Source of the DNA: Pseudocitrobacter corydidari
GTDB lineage: Bacteria; Pseudomonadota; Gammaproteobacteria; Enterobacterales; Enterobacteriaceae
DNA length: 64,000 bases
Direction of reading: 5' to 3'
NCBI RefSeq assembly: GCF_021172065.1
Contig: NZ_CP087880.1
Span: 4,626,583-4,690,582, forward strand
Of the stretch, positions 37,430 through 46,239 are shown piece by piece; the first letter of the stretch is position 1; each line of letters begins with the position of its first letter. Position numbers and translations under genes: made by a program. The notes beneath the pieces were generated by a model that did not search any database, was not told the origin of the DNA, and saw only the letters and a list, made by a program, of their open reading frames with translations.

Positions 37430-38791
37430 ATGAGCACAACTGATGATTCTTTCTCTGTACCTCACGACCCAATAGATATGCAGCGCCCGGCGCTGAAAGA
37501 GCGCTGGTGGCACATTATGGATACGTGGAAAGTGGGTATTATCCCGCTGCCGCTGTTCTTACTGGCCGGTGTACTGATTGCCATCGACTGTTTAGGCGGC
37601 AAGCTGCCGAGCGATATTGTGGTGATGGTCGCCACCCTGGCGTTCTTTGGTTTTGCCTGTGGCGAATTTGGTAAACGCCTGCCTATCGTCGGCAAGCTGG
37701 GCGCGGCGGCGATTTGCGCCACCTTTATTCCGTCCGCGATGGTCTACTACGGGCTGCTGCCGGATGTCGTGGTCGAGTCCACCACCAAATTCTACAAATC
37801 GACCAACATTCTCTATCTCTATATCTGCTGCATTATCGTTGGCAGCATTATGAGCATGAACCGCACGGTGCTGATTCAGGGCTTCCTGCGCATCTTCTTC
37901 CCGATGCTGTGTGGCGAAATCGTCGGCATGATTGTGGGAATGGGCGTCGGCCTGGCGTTAGGGATGGAACCGTTTCAGATCTTCTTCTTTATCATTCTGC
38001 CGATTATGGCGGGCGGCGTCGGGGAAGGGGCGATCCCGCTTTCCATCGGTTATGCCACGCTGCTGCATATGGACCAGGGCGTTGCGCTGGGACGCGTTCT
38101 GCCGATGGTTATGCTCGGCGGCCTGACGGCGATTATTATCTCCGGTTGCCTTAACCAACTGGGTAAACGCTACCCGCATCTGACCGGTGAAGGCCAGTTG
38201 ATGCCGAATCGCGCAAATGCAGATACCACCTCTTCACAGCCTGTTGTCTCTGGCAAAACGGATGTCACCACCATTGCGTCTGGCGCATTGCTGGCGGTGC
38301 TGCTCTACATGATTGGCATGCTCGGCCACAAGCTGATTGGCCTGCCTGCGCCGGTTGGCATGTTGTTTGTCGCGGTGCTGGTCAAGCTGTGTAACGGGGC
38401 GTCTCCGCGCCTGCTGGAAGGCTCGCAGGTGGTGTACAAGTTCTTCCAGACTTCCGTTACGTATCCGATTCTCTTCGCTGTTGGTGTGGCCATTACCCCA
38501 TGGCAGGAATTGGTTAACGCATTCACTATCAGCAACCTGCTGGTGATTGTCAGCACCGTCTCTGCGCTGGTTGCCACAGGCTTCTTCGTCGGTAAAAAAA
38601 TCGGTATGCACCCCATTGATGTCGCCATCGTCTCCTGCTGCCAGAGCGGCCAGGGCGGTACCGGCGACGTGGCGATTCTGACCGCAGGCAACCGCATGAG
38701 CCTGATGCCATTCGCCCAGATTGCCACGCGTATCGGCGGCGCGATTAACGTCTCCGTCTCGCTGCTGGTACTCGGCAACTTCCTTGTTTAA
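37430..38791 (+). CDS. citS: citrate:sodium symporter CitS (2HCT family)
   Basis: 453-residue inner-membrane carrier of the 2-hydroxycarboxylate transporter family. Features: hydrophilic N-terminal tail, first half with the GGXG re-entrant motif (IMAGGVGEGAIPLS), a hydrophilic central loop about residues 245-285, and second half with the matching motif (CQSGQGGTGDVAILTA). The second-half motif is followed by RIGGAINV near the C-terminus, where substrate-binding Arg is known in CitS. It imports citrate with Na+ for fermentation. First gene of the long operon; 23 bases to the hydrolase gene. Absence of E. coli-type citT supports a Klebsiella-like route. Confidence 0.92.
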   Translation: MSTTDDSFSVPHDPIDMQRPALKERWWHIMDTWKVGIIPLPLFLLAGVLIAIDCLGGKLPSDIVVMVATLAFFGFACGEFGKRLPIVGKLGAAAICATFIPSAMVYYGLLPDVVVESTTKFYKSTNILYLYICCIIVGSIMSMNRTVLIQGFLRIFFPMLCGEIVGMIVGMGVGLALGMEPFQIFFFIILPIMAGGVGEGAIPLSIGYATLLHMDQGVALGRVLPMVMLGGLTAIIISGCLNQLGKRYPHLTGEGQLMPNRANADTTSSQPVVSGKTDVTTIASGALLAVLLYMIGMLGHKLIGLPAPVGMLFVAVLVKLCNGASPRLLEGSQVVYKFFQTSVTYPILFAVGVAITPWQELVNAFTISNLLVIVSTVSALVATGFFVGKKIGMHPIDVAIVSCCQSGQGGTGDVAILTAGNRMSLMPFAQIATRIGGAINVSVSLLVLGNFLV

Positions 38792-38814
38792 TTGATGTAC
38801 GCAGGAAAAGAACA

Positions 38815-39678
38815 ATGAAACTCGCAAGCTTTACATATCAGGGTAATCGCAGCTACGGCATCGTCAATGCCGAAGGTGTGGTGGATTTAGGTCGCCGTCT
38901 TGGCGACCGCTACAGCGACCTCAAGGCGCTGTTACAGGGCGATGGTTTAACTCAGGCCCGCCTGTTCGCCAATGAACCGGCCGATCTGAACATGGAGGCG
39001 ATCACCTTCTTACCGGTGATTGAGCATCCGGAAAAGATCCTCTGTGTGGGCATGAACTACGCCGAAAAACGCAAAGAGTTTGACCAGCACAACCCGGCGC
39101 CCACGCTGTTCGTGCGTTTCCCGGATTCGCAAACCGGCCACAACTCGCCGGTACTGAAACCGCGCAGCTCCAATGAGTTCGATTACGAAGGTGAACTGGC
39201 GGTCATCATTGGTAAAGGTGGCGAAAATATTACCCGTGATGACGCGCTGAACCACGTGGCGGGTTACAGCTGCTATATGGACGGCTCGGCGCGCGACTGG
39301 CAGCACACCTGGTTTACCGCCGGGAAAAACTGGCGCCAGACCGGGGCTTTTGGCCCGTGGATGGCGACGGCTGACGAAATTCCTGACCCGCATCAACTGG
39401 CGATCCGCACCTGGCTCAATGGCCGCATGGTGCAGGAAGACAACACCAGCAGCATGATCCACAAAGTCGCCGAATTGATTGAGTACATCAGCACCTTCAC
39501 CCGTTTAAGCCCGGGCGACGTGATCATCACCGGCTCACCTGGCGGCGTCGGTAAAAAGCGCAATCCGCCGCTGTTTATGCACGAAGGCGATCGCATTGAA
39601 GTCGAGATTGAACATATCGGTCACCTCAGCAATGTGATTATGGAAGCGCCAGCGCAGACGCTGACGGCAGCACACTAA
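38815..39678 (+). CDS. fumarylacetoacetate-hydrolase-family protein in the citrate operon
   Basis: 287-residue FAH-fold enzyme. Metal ligands are visible as Glu125-x-Glu127 (DYEGELAVIIG) and Asp156 (CYMDGSARD), with the family GSPGGVG loop near the C-terminus. It sits between citS and citC with close spacing (23 and 15 bases), so it is part of the citrate operon. No oadGAB genes for the membrane oxaloacetate decarboxylase are in the cluster. Some FAH-family proteins (FAHD1) decarboxylate oxaloacetate, the product of citrate lyase, so this role is plausible. However, the FAHD1 lid pair His/Glu reads Lys85/Glu88 here. Function unproven; other acylpyruvate substrates are possible. Confidence 0.85.
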   Translation: MKLASFTYQGNRSYGIVNAEGVVDLGRRLGDRYSDLKALLQGDGLTQARLFANEPADLNMEAITFLPVIEHPEKILCVGMNYAEKRKEFDQHNPAPTLFVRFPDSQTGHNSPVLKPRSSNEFDYEGELAVIIGKGGENITRDDALNHVAGYSCYMDGSARDWQHTWFTAGKNWRQTGAFGPWMATADEIPDPHQLAIRTWLNGRMVQEDNTSSMIHKVAELIEYISTFTRLSPGDVIITGSPGGVGKKRNPPLFMHEGDRIEVEIEHIGHLSNVIMEAPAQTLTAAH

Positions 39679-39693
39679 CCGGCAGGTGACAGG

Positions 39694-40716
39694 ATGCAGT
39701 CGCAACCCGCAATCGACTTCAGGGTGACGGAAGTCGCTAAACACCCGGCACGTCTGATTCAGATCCGCCAGCTTCTGGCGGACAGCGGCCTGGGCATGGA
39801 TGCCGACATCACGTTGTTTGTAGAAGCCTGGTCCGATTCGCAGCTGGTGGGCTGCGCGGGCCTTGCCGCTAACGTTATCAAATGTGTGGCGGTGGATAAG
39901 CAACTCCGCGGCGAAAACCTCAGCGCGAAGTTGCTGGCGGAAGTGGAAAACGTGGCCATGGAACGCGGTCACTTTCACCTCTTCCTGTGCACCCGCCCCT
40001 GCAATGCACAGCGGTTTCAGCACAGCGGCTTCTGGCCGATTGCGCAAAGCGGCAGTAATGCCGTGCTGATGGAAAACACGCCGCAGGGGATCGCTCGTTA
40101 CTGTCGCTCGCTGCAACGTTATCGCCATGAAGGCGTGCGCACGGGTGCCATCGTCATGAACGCTAATCCATTCACGCTGGGGCATCGCCATTTGGTTGAA
40201 CTGGCGGCATCGCGCTGCGACTGGCTGCATCTCTTTGTCGTACAAGAAGACGCGTCATTCTTCCCGTTTAGCGCCCGGCTGGCGATGGTGCGCGCAGGCG
40301 TAGCCCATCTGCCGAATGTCACGGTGCATGAAGGTTCGCAGTACATCATCTCCCGCGCCACGTTTCCGGCCTACTTTCTGAAAGAGACCGGCAAGGTGCA
40401 GCGCGCCTGGAGTGAAATCGACGCACTGATTTTCCGCGACCATATCGCCCCGGCGTTAGGGATCACCCACCGTTTTATCGGCTCTGAACCGTTTTGCGAC
40501 GTCACGCGCCAGTACAACGAAACGCTGCATCAGTTGCTGGCGGGCCATATTGAGGTGGTGGAAGTGCCGCGTATCCGGGCAACCGGCAGCGCAATTTCCG
40601 CATCCGAAGTGCGCAGGTTATTAAAAACAGAACAGTTTTCCCGTATTCGGGAGATCGTACCAGAAACCACTTTCGCCCACCTGGAAGCGCATTACGGCGC
40701 GGTGGAAGTGGCGTAA
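39694..40716 (+). CDS. citC: [citrate (pro-3S)-lyase] ligase CitC
   Basis: 340-residue ligase that acetylates the prosthetic group of the acyl carrier subunit CitD and so activates citrate lyase. The N-terminal third resembles a GNAT domain (LVGCAGLAANVIKCVAVDKQLRGENLSAKLL); the rest is a nucleotidyltransferase-like domain with MNANPFTLGHRHLVE (HxGH-type nucleotide motif, here LGHRH) and ATGSAISASEVRRLL. ATG at 39694. Follows the FAH gene by 15 bases and precedes citD by 18. Confidence 0.95.
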   Translation: MQSQPAIDFRVTEVAKHPARLIQIRQLLADSGLGMDADITLFVEAWSDSQLVGCAGLAANVIKCVAVDKQLRGENLSAKLLAEVENVAMERGHFHLFLCTRPCNAQRFQHSGFWPIAQSGSNAVLMENTPQGIARYCRSLQRYRHEGVRTGAIVMNANPFTLGHRHLVELAASRCDWLHLFVVQEDASFFPFSARLAMVRAGVAHLPNVTVHEGSQYIISRATFPAYFLKETGKVQRAWSEIDALIFRDHIAPALGITHRFIGSEPFCDVTRQYNETLHQLLAGHIEVVEVPRIRATGSAISASEVRRLLKTEQFSRIREIVPETTFAHLEAHYGAVEVA

Positions 40717-40734
40717 ACATTCAGGGAATACATC

Positions 40735-41025
40735 ATGAAAATAGTAAGGGAGGCGCTGGCCGGTACGCAGGAGTCCAGCGACCTGATGGTGAAAATCACC
40801 CCCGCCGACGGCGAGCTGGAGATTGTCATCCACAGTGAAGTGATTAAACAGTTTGGCGAGCAGATCCGCCGGGTAGTTGACGAGACGTTACAGCGCATGG
40901 GCGTGGCGCAGGGGCTCATTATCATCGAAGACAAAGGCGCGCTGGATTGTGTCATCCGTGCCCGTTTGCAAAGTGCGCTCCTGCGCGCTGCCGATGAAAA
41001 AACCATCGCCTGGGAGGCGCTCTAA
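40735..41025 (+). CDS. citD: citrate lyase acyl carrier subunit CitD (gamma)
   Basis: 96-residue acyl carrier protein of citrate lyase. Ser14 (GTQESSD) is the known attachment point of the phosphoribosyl-dephospho-CoA group delivered by CitX. It carries the acetyl or citryl thioester between CitF and CitE. Its stop overlaps the citE start (TAATG at 41023-41027). Slightly shorter than the E. coli protein but with the complete fold. Confidence 0.96.
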   Translation: MKIVREALAGTQESSDLMVKITPADGELEIVIHSEVIKQFGEQIRRVVDETLQRMGVAQGLIIIEDKGALDCVIRARLQSALLRAADEKTIAWEAL

Positions 41026-41900
41026 TGAATAAACTTCGCCGCAGTATGCTGTTTTTACCCGGCGCAAACGCCGCCATGCTCTCTACCGCATTCATCTACC
41101 GCCCCGACTCCATCATGTTCGACCTGGAAGACGCCGTGGCGCTGCGTGAGAAAGACACCGCGCGCCTGCTGGTGTTCCATGCTCTGCAACACCCGATGTA
41201 TCAGGATATCGAAACCGTGGTGCGTATTAACCCGCTGAGTACGCCGTTTGGCCTGGCGGATCTCGAAGCGGTGGTACGTGCGGGCGTTGATGTCATTCGC
41301 CTGCCAAAAACCGATACCCCGGAAGATATCTTCGAACTCGAAGGCCACCTTGAGCGCATTGAGCGTGAATGCGGGCGCGAAGTGGGCTCCACGGGCGTGA
41401 TGGCGGCGATTGAATCTGCCGTGGGCGTTATCAATGCCGTGGCGATTGCCCGCAGCTCCCCGCGTCTGATTGGTATCGCACTGGCGGCGTTCGACTACGT
41501 GATGGATATGCAAACCGAGCGCAGCGACGGCACCGAGTTGTTCTACGCGCGTTGCGCCGTCCTGCATGCGGCCCGTGCCGCAGGGATCGATGCGTTCGAC
41601 GTGGTGTGGTCAGACGTCAATGACGAAGCCGGTTTCCTGCGCGAAGTCGAACTGATCCGCAAAATGGGTTTCAACGGAAAATCGCTGATTAACCCACGCC
41701 AGATTGACCTGCTGCATAACGCCTATGCGCCAACGCAGCAGGAAGTGGACCACGCGCAGCGCGTGATTGAAGCGGCGGAAGAGGGCGAACGTAACGGCCT
41801 GGGCGTTGTGTCGCTCAACGGAAAAATGGTCGATGCACCGATTATTAACCACGCGCAGCGAGTGCTGGAACGCGCTGCCGCGTCCGGCGTGCGTCGTTAA
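41025..41900 (+). CDS. citE: citrate lyase beta subunit CitE (citryl-ACP lyase)
   Basis: 291-residue TIM-barrel lyase that splits citryl-ACP into oxaloacetate and acetyl-ACP. Characteristic blocks: RRSMLFLPGANAAML, DLEDAVALREKD (Mg-binding acidic residues), MAAIESAVGVINA, and GFNGKSLINPRQI. Translationally coupled to citD. Together with CitD and CitF it forms the (alpha-beta-gamma)6 enzyme complex. Confidence 0.97.
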   Translation: MNKLRRSMLFLPGANAAMLSTAFIYRPDSIMFDLEDAVALREKDTARLLVFHALQHPMYQDIETVVRINPLSTPFGLADLEAVVRAGVDVIRLPKTDTPEDIFELEGHLERIERECGREVGSTGVMAAIESAVGVINAVAIARSSPRLIGIALAAFDYVMDMQTERSDGTELFYARCAVLHAARAAGIDAFDVVWSDVNDEAGFLREVELIRKMGFNGKSLINPRQIDLLHNAYAPTQQEVDHAQRVIEAAEEGERNGLGVVSLNGKMVDAPIINHAQRVLERAAASGVRR

Positions 41901-41910
41901 GGACAGAAAA

Positions 41911-43434
41911 ATGAATCAGACAGAACTTCTTCATGTGAATTTCCCGCATCTGCGGGCGTTAAAACCTTTTGATACCGCACACAGCGCCACGCCGTGGCTG
42001 GATAACCTGGAAACGAAACATCAACGCAAACTTTGCGACTCGCTGGAACAGGCGATTGAACGTAGCGGCCTGCGTGACGGCATGACCATCTCCTTCCACC
42101 ATGCGTTCCGGGAAGGCGACCGGGTGATTAACACTGTGGTCGCTCTGCTGGCGAAAATGGGTTTTAAAAATCTGACCCTGGCCTCCAGTTCGCTGATGAC
42201 CTGCAACGACGCGTTGATTGAGCACATCGAAAGTGGCGTGATTACGCGGATTTATACGTCCGGCATGCGCGGCAAACTGGCAGATGCCATCTCCCACGGT
42301 TTGATGGATGAGCCGGTACAAATCCACTCCCACGGGGGCCGCGTGAAGCTGCTTCAGGACGGTGAGCTGAATATCGACGTGGCATTTCTTGGCGTACCGT
42401 GCAGCGACGAATTCGGCAACGCCAACGGTACGCAGGGGAAATCGTGCTGCGGCTCGCTGGGCTATGCGATGGTGGATGCGCAGTATGCCCGTAAAGTGGT
42501 GCTGCTGACCGAAGAACTGGTGCCGTTCCCTAATATGCCGGCAAGCCTGGTGCAGGATCAGGTGGATTACATCGTGAAGGTGGAGAGCGTTGGCGACCCG
42601 GAGAAAATCAGCGTTGGGGCGGCGCGCGTGACCAGCAACCCGCGCGAACTGATGATTGCGCGTTATGCGGCGGATGTGATTGAGCACTCCGGCTACTTCC
42701 GTGATGGTTTCTCGATGCAAACCGGTTCCGGCGCGGCGGCGACCGCCTGCACACGCTTTATGGAAGAGAAAATGGAGCGCAGCGGCGTCAAAGCCAGTTT
42801 CGCGCTCGGCGGAATCACCGGCAGCCTGGTCGATCTTCACGAGAAAGGGCTGATTGGCAAACTGCTTGATACCCAGTGCTTCGACGGCCAGGCTGCAGCG
42901 TCGCTGGCGCGAAATCCGAATCACGTCGAAATCTCCACCAACGTTTACGCCAACCCAGGCAGTAAAGCCGCCTGCTGTGACCAACTGGATGTGGTGATTC
43001 TGAGCGCGCTGGAGATCGACGTCGATTTTAACGTCAACGTGATCACCGGTTCCGACGGCGTAATGCGCGGCGCATCCGGCGGACACTGCGACGTGGCGGC
43101 AGCGGCCAACCTCACCATTGTCGTTGCGCCGCTCCTGCGCAGCCGCATTCCAACGGTGGTGAAACGCGTGACAACCCGCTTAACGCCCGGCGAAAGCATT
43201 GATGTGCTGGTCACCGACCACGGCATCGCGGTGAATCCGGCACGCCCGGAAATTCGCGAGCGCCTGCTGGCGGCGGGGCTAAAAGTGGTGGATATCGACG
43301 ACCTTTATCAACGCGCGATTTCTCTGACCGGCAACCCGAAACCGATTGAATTTACCGACAAAATTGTCGGCGTGATCCGCTATCGCGACGGCAGCGTGAT
43401 TGACGTCGTCCGTCAGGTGAAGGAGTACGCATAA
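41911..43434 (+). CDS. citF: citrate lyase alpha subunit CitF
   Basis: 507-residue acetyl-ACP:citrate ACP-transferase subunit, a CoA-transferase-like protein. The ATG at 41911 is preceded by AAGGACAG and matches the family start (MNQTELLHVNFP); a longer frame from 41767 overlaps citE and is not used. Conserved blocks include MTISFHHAFREGD, GNANGTQGKSCCGSLGYAM and SDGVMRGASGGHCDVA. Followed by citX with a one-base overlap. Confidence 0.97.
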   Translation: MNQTELLHVNFPHLRALKPFDTAHSATPWLDNLETKHQRKLCDSLEQAIERSGLRDGMTISFHHAFREGDRVINTVVALLAKMGFKNLTLASSSLMTCNDALIEHIESGVITRIYTSGMRGKLADAISHGLMDEPVQIHSHGGRVKLLQDGELNIDVAFLGVPCSDEFGNANGTQGKSCCGSLGYAMVDAQYARKVVLLTEELVPFPNMPASLVQDQVDYIVKVESVGDPEKISVGAARVTSNPRELMIARYAADVIEHSGYFRDGFSMQTGSGAAATACTRFMEEKMERSGVKASFALGGITGSLVDLHEKGLIGKLLDTQCFDGQAAASLARNPNHVEISTNVYANPGSKAACCDQLDVVILSALEIDVDFNVNVITGSDGVMRGASGGHCDVAAAANLTIVVAPLLRSRIPTVVKRVTTRLTPGESIDVLVTDHGIAVNPARPEIRERLLAAGLKVVDIDDLYQRAISLTGNPKPIEFTDKIVGVIRYRDGSVIDVVRQVKEYA

Positions 43435-43973
43435 TGGAAACGATGACGCCCGATGTTGAGGGCGTCAGTCTCGATGCGCTGTTGGCGGCAAAGGAGCGCC
43501 GCGCCGCGCGTCAGGCTGACTGGCTGCAACACTATCAACAATCGCTGATTTCGCTGACGCTGGTGACGCCCGGCGCGGTGAAAGACAGCATTCGCTATCG
43601 CAATACGATGGGCGTGGCGCTACAGGCCTGCGACCAGATGCTGTGGGGCAATGGCTGGAAGGTTCTCGACCGTCAGGTGCTGTGGCTGCCCACAGGCCCG
43701 GAAGCGCTATGGTGCGTTGCGCATCAGGCGCCGGAAATCAAAGCGCACTGTGCGGCGCTGGAGCAAACTCACCCGCTGGGGCGGTTGTGGGATTTGGATG
43801 TGATCTGCCCGCAAAACGGCCACGTAGGGCGCTTATCGCTGGGTTCCCATATGCGTCGTTGCCTGATTTGCGACGAAGCCGCGCACGCCTGCGCCCGCTC
43901 GCGCGCCCATCCGGTTGAAGAGGTTGTCGCCCGTGTGGAGGGTCTGATTGATGGCTGGTTTGCTCGCGACTAA
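43434..43973 (+). CDS. citX: holo-citrate lyase synthase CitX
   Basis: 179-residue apo-citrate lyase phosphoribosyl-dephospho-CoA transferase: it moves the prosthetic-group precursor onto Ser14 of CitD. The family shape is seen in the core SLDALLAAKERRAARQ...LVTPGAVKD and WDLDVICP....RRCLICDEAAHACARSR. Its start overlaps the citF stop, and its end overlaps citG by 23 bases. Confidence 0.94.
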   Translation: METMTPDVEGVSLDALLAAKERRAARQADWLQHYQQSLISLTLVTPGAVKDSIRYRNTMGVALQACDQMLWGNGWKVLDRQVLWLPTGPEALWCVAHQAPEIKAHCAALEQTHPLGRLWDLDVICPQNGHVGRLSLGSHMRRCLICDEAAHACARSRAHPVEEVVARVEGLIDGWFARD

Positions 43974-44772
43974 ACCCCGCGTCATCAACGTGGCGGCGCT
44001 GGCAGAAGAGGCGCTGTGGCAGGAGCTTGAGCTAACGCCGAAGCCAGGGCTGGTGGATAAAAACAATAACGGTTCGCATCGTGACATGGACCACGCGTTG
44101 TTTGTGCGAAGTATACAGGCCATCTCGCCGTGGTTTGCGCGCTTTGACGACGCGGGGCGTGAGTTTGCCCTGCGTACCGATAGCGAGCAGCTCGCCTTGC
44201 TGCGCCCCATCGGCATCGCCTGCGAACAGGCTATGCTGCGCGCAACCCACGGGGTAAACACGCATAAAGGCGGTATTTTCGCATTAGGCCTGCTGTGCTT
44301 TGCCGCCGGACGTCTGGCGGAAAAAGGGAGCCAGATTAATGCATTGTCGCTTTCTTCGCAGGTAAGCGGGTTATGCCAGGGAATGGTTCAGCGGGAATTA
44401 GCCAGCCGCCAGAGTAGAGCAACAGCAGGTGAAAAACAGTTCCATCAGTTCGGCCTGACCGGCGCGCGCGGCGAGGCTGAAAGCGGGTTTGCGACGGTGA
44501 TGCGCCATGTGTTGCCTTACTGGAACCCGCGCGCGATGCATGAAATGCTGCTGCGTTTGATGAAGGTGAATCCCGACAGCAATCTGGTGTCCAGGGGCGG
44601 AATGGCAGGGATGCGCTATGTACAAAACTATTCGCAACAACTGTTAGCACGAGGCTGGCAGCACAATGATCTGGTTGAAATGGATAAACAACTGATTGCC
44701 CGCAATTTAAGCCCGGGTGGAAGCGCGGACTTATTATCGGTGGCGTGGGTGCTGGGCGGATGTAAATATTAA
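43951..44772 (+). CDS. citG: triphosphoribosyl-dephospho-CoA synthase CitG
   Basis: 273-residue enzyme that joins ATP and dephospho-CoA to give the precursor of the citrate lyase prosthetic group. Conserved blocks: ELTPKPGLVDKNNNGSHRDMDHALFVRS, GVNTHKGGIFALGLLCFAAG, and DSNLVSRGG near the end, then LSPGGSADLLS. I take the ATG at 43951; a TTG lies one codon earlier. Last gene of the operon, ended by the hairpin at 44769. Confidence 0.95.
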   Translation: MAGLLATKPRVINVAALAEEALWQELELTPKPGLVDKNNNGSHRDMDHALFVRSIQAISPWFARFDDAGREFALRTDSEQLALLRPIGIACEQAMLRATHGVNTHKGGIFALGLLCFAAGRLAEKGSQINALSLSSQVSGLCQGMVQRELASRQSRATAGEKQFHQFGLTGARGEAESGFATVMRHVLPYWNPRAMHEMLLRLMKVNPDSNLVSRGGMAGMRYVQNYSQQLLARGWQHNDLVEMDKQLIARNLSPGGSADLLSVAWVLGGCKY

Positions 44773-44799
44773 CCCCTTCCGAAAAAAGGAAGGGGTTAA
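44769..44799. terminator. bidirectional terminator after citG and mltC
   Basis: A 12-bp perfect stem TTAACCCCTTCC / GGAAGGGGTTAA with a 7-base A-rich loop starts within the citG stop and lies 13 bases from the mltC stop. It serves the convergent citrate operon and mltC. Confidence 0.8.
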
Positions 44800-44811
44800 T
44801 GAAGACTAAAA

Positions 44812-45891
44812 TTACTTACGACGATAACTCTTCTGCGCTGTATTCACCTTATACAGATAGCGACGCGATTCCGCGGACGGATGACGCGTGGTCAGGGTGG
44901 TATACACATCGCCCGGCGCCATGCTGTTAATGATTTGCGCAGCCTGGATCTTATCGTTCGAGAAGACCCGCAGCACGCTGCCCGCGCCGCCGTTATAGGC
45001 GGTGATCACCGCATAACGCCGCGATGTTGGGTTATCGATACCCGCAAGGTACACATTGCCCAGCATTGCCAGATACGCGGTACCCGTATCAATATTGCTG
45101 GCCGGGTCGAACAGGAAGCTGCGGCTCGGCGTGCCCGATTTACCCTGCGAGCGGAACACATCTTTCCCGGCGCTGTGCTGCACCACCTGCATCAGACCCA
45201 GCGCATCGGAACGGCTGACGGCGTACGGGTTGAAAGAGGACTCGGTCTGCATAATCGCCAGGATAAGCGACTCATCGACGCCATATTTACGCGACGCCTG
45301 ACGCACCATATTGATGTACTTGTGCGCACGCTTGTCGAGGTGGTTTGGCACCAGATTAATGGTGATGCTGTAGATCATTCGAATGCCGTTGCTGCGGCTT
45401 TTCATCCGCGTTTGCAGCAGATAATCGGCAAACCGCGCCGCACGCCACTCCCAGCGAATCGCCTCGCCGGTGTTATCCACAACCTGTCCATAAAGGAACG
45501 GTTCTTTGGAAATTTGGATATCGTTGGCGTCGGAGTAGAGGTCGATAGAACCGGGATCGTCGCCCATCAGCAGCGTCTGGATAATTGCCTGACGCAGATG
45601 TGCCGCCGGTTCAGTGCCGGAGATAGTCTCGACGGTAATGGTACCTTCGTCGAAGTTGATGTGGCTACGGGTCTGGTAGCCGTCGGTGTATTTAACGTAG
45701 TCCTTCGGGCCTGCGATAAGAACTTCGTTAAATCCCCAAATGTTTTCAATGTTATGGGCAAATTGCCCCATCAGAATATCAAAACCGTTGGTGTCCTTAA
45801 CCCAGGCTTCATTATAGGTATCACCTTTTTTGGAGCCTGAGCAGGAGATAAGCAACGGCGCAATCAGAGCCAGTGCAAATAATTTTTTCAT
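44812..45891 (-). CDS. mltC: membrane-bound lytic murein transglycosylase C
   Basis: 359-residue outer-membrane lipoprotein that cleaves the MurNAc-GlcNAc bond of peptidoglycan. Lipobox LLISC within the first 20 residues; N-terminal DUF3393 domain (to about residue 180); C-terminal soluble-lytic-transglycosylase domain with catalytic Glu in MQTESSFNPYAVSRSDALGLMQV. Start at 45891 chosen over the adjacent ATG at 45894 by family length. In E. coli the next gene toward speC is nupG; here it is the citrate cluster. Confidence 0.96.
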   Translation of the reverse strand: MKKLFALALIAPLLISCSGSKKGDTYNEAWVKDTNGFDILMGQFAHNIENIWGFNEVLIAGPKDYVKYTDGYQTRSHINFDEGTITVETISGTEPAAHLRQAIIQTLLMGDDPGSIDLYSDANDIQISKEPFLYGQVVDNTGEAIRWEWRAARFADYLLQTRMKSRSNGIRMIYSITINLVPNHLDKRAHKYINMVRQASRKYGVDESLILAIMQTESSFNPYAVSRSDALGLMQVVQHSAGKDVFRSQGKSGTPSRSFLFDPASNIDTGTAYLAMLGNVYLAGIDNPTSRRYAVITAYNGGAGSVLRVFSNDKIQAAQIINSMAPGDVYTTLTTRHPSAESRRYLYKVNTAQKSYRRK

Positions 45892-45937
45892 CATTCCGGG
45901 AGCGCGTGTTGTGTTGGGCTAAAGGGCCTGAGGGCCC

Positions 45938-46213
45938 TTATTGTTTTTCTGGCGGAGTGTAGCCTTCGATGTGCACATCTTTACCTTCAAACAGGAAATT
46001 CACCATTTCCTCTTCCAGAAGTTTGCGATGTTCCGGGTTCATCATGCTCAGTTTTTTCTCGTTGATGAGCATGGTTTGCTTGTGCTGCCACTGCTTCCAC
46101 GCCTCTTTGGAGATCTCGTTATAAATACGCTTGCCCAGCTCGCCTGGGTAGAGCTGAAAATCCTGACCTTCAGCGTCGCGCTGCAGGAAAGTACAAAAAA
46201 TCGTTCTGCTCAT
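45938..46213 (-). CDS. yggX: Fe(2+)-trafficking protein YggX
   Basis: 91-residue small cytoplasmic protein that supports iron-sulfur cluster stability under oxidative stress. The start RTIFCTFLQRDAEGQDFQLYPGELGKRI with its lone cysteine and the C-terminal FEGKDVHIEGYTPPEKQ are family-typical. It lies 26 bases after mutY in the same direction, likely one transcript mutY-yggX-mltC. The pairing with MutY, an iron-sulfur enzyme, fits its role. Confidence 0.97.
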   Translation of the reverse strand: MSRTIFCTFLQRDAEGQDFQLYPGELGKRIYNEISKEAWKQWQHKQTMLINEKKLSMMNPEHRKLLEEEMVNFLFEGKDVHIEGYTPPEKQ

Positions 46214-46239
46214 GATAAATCCTCTTTGTTCACTGACGC

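Noticed and set aside
41767..41910. Longer citF reading starting inside citE
   Set aside because: The extra 48 codons overlap citE and lack family similarity; the ATG at 41911 has a good ribosome site.
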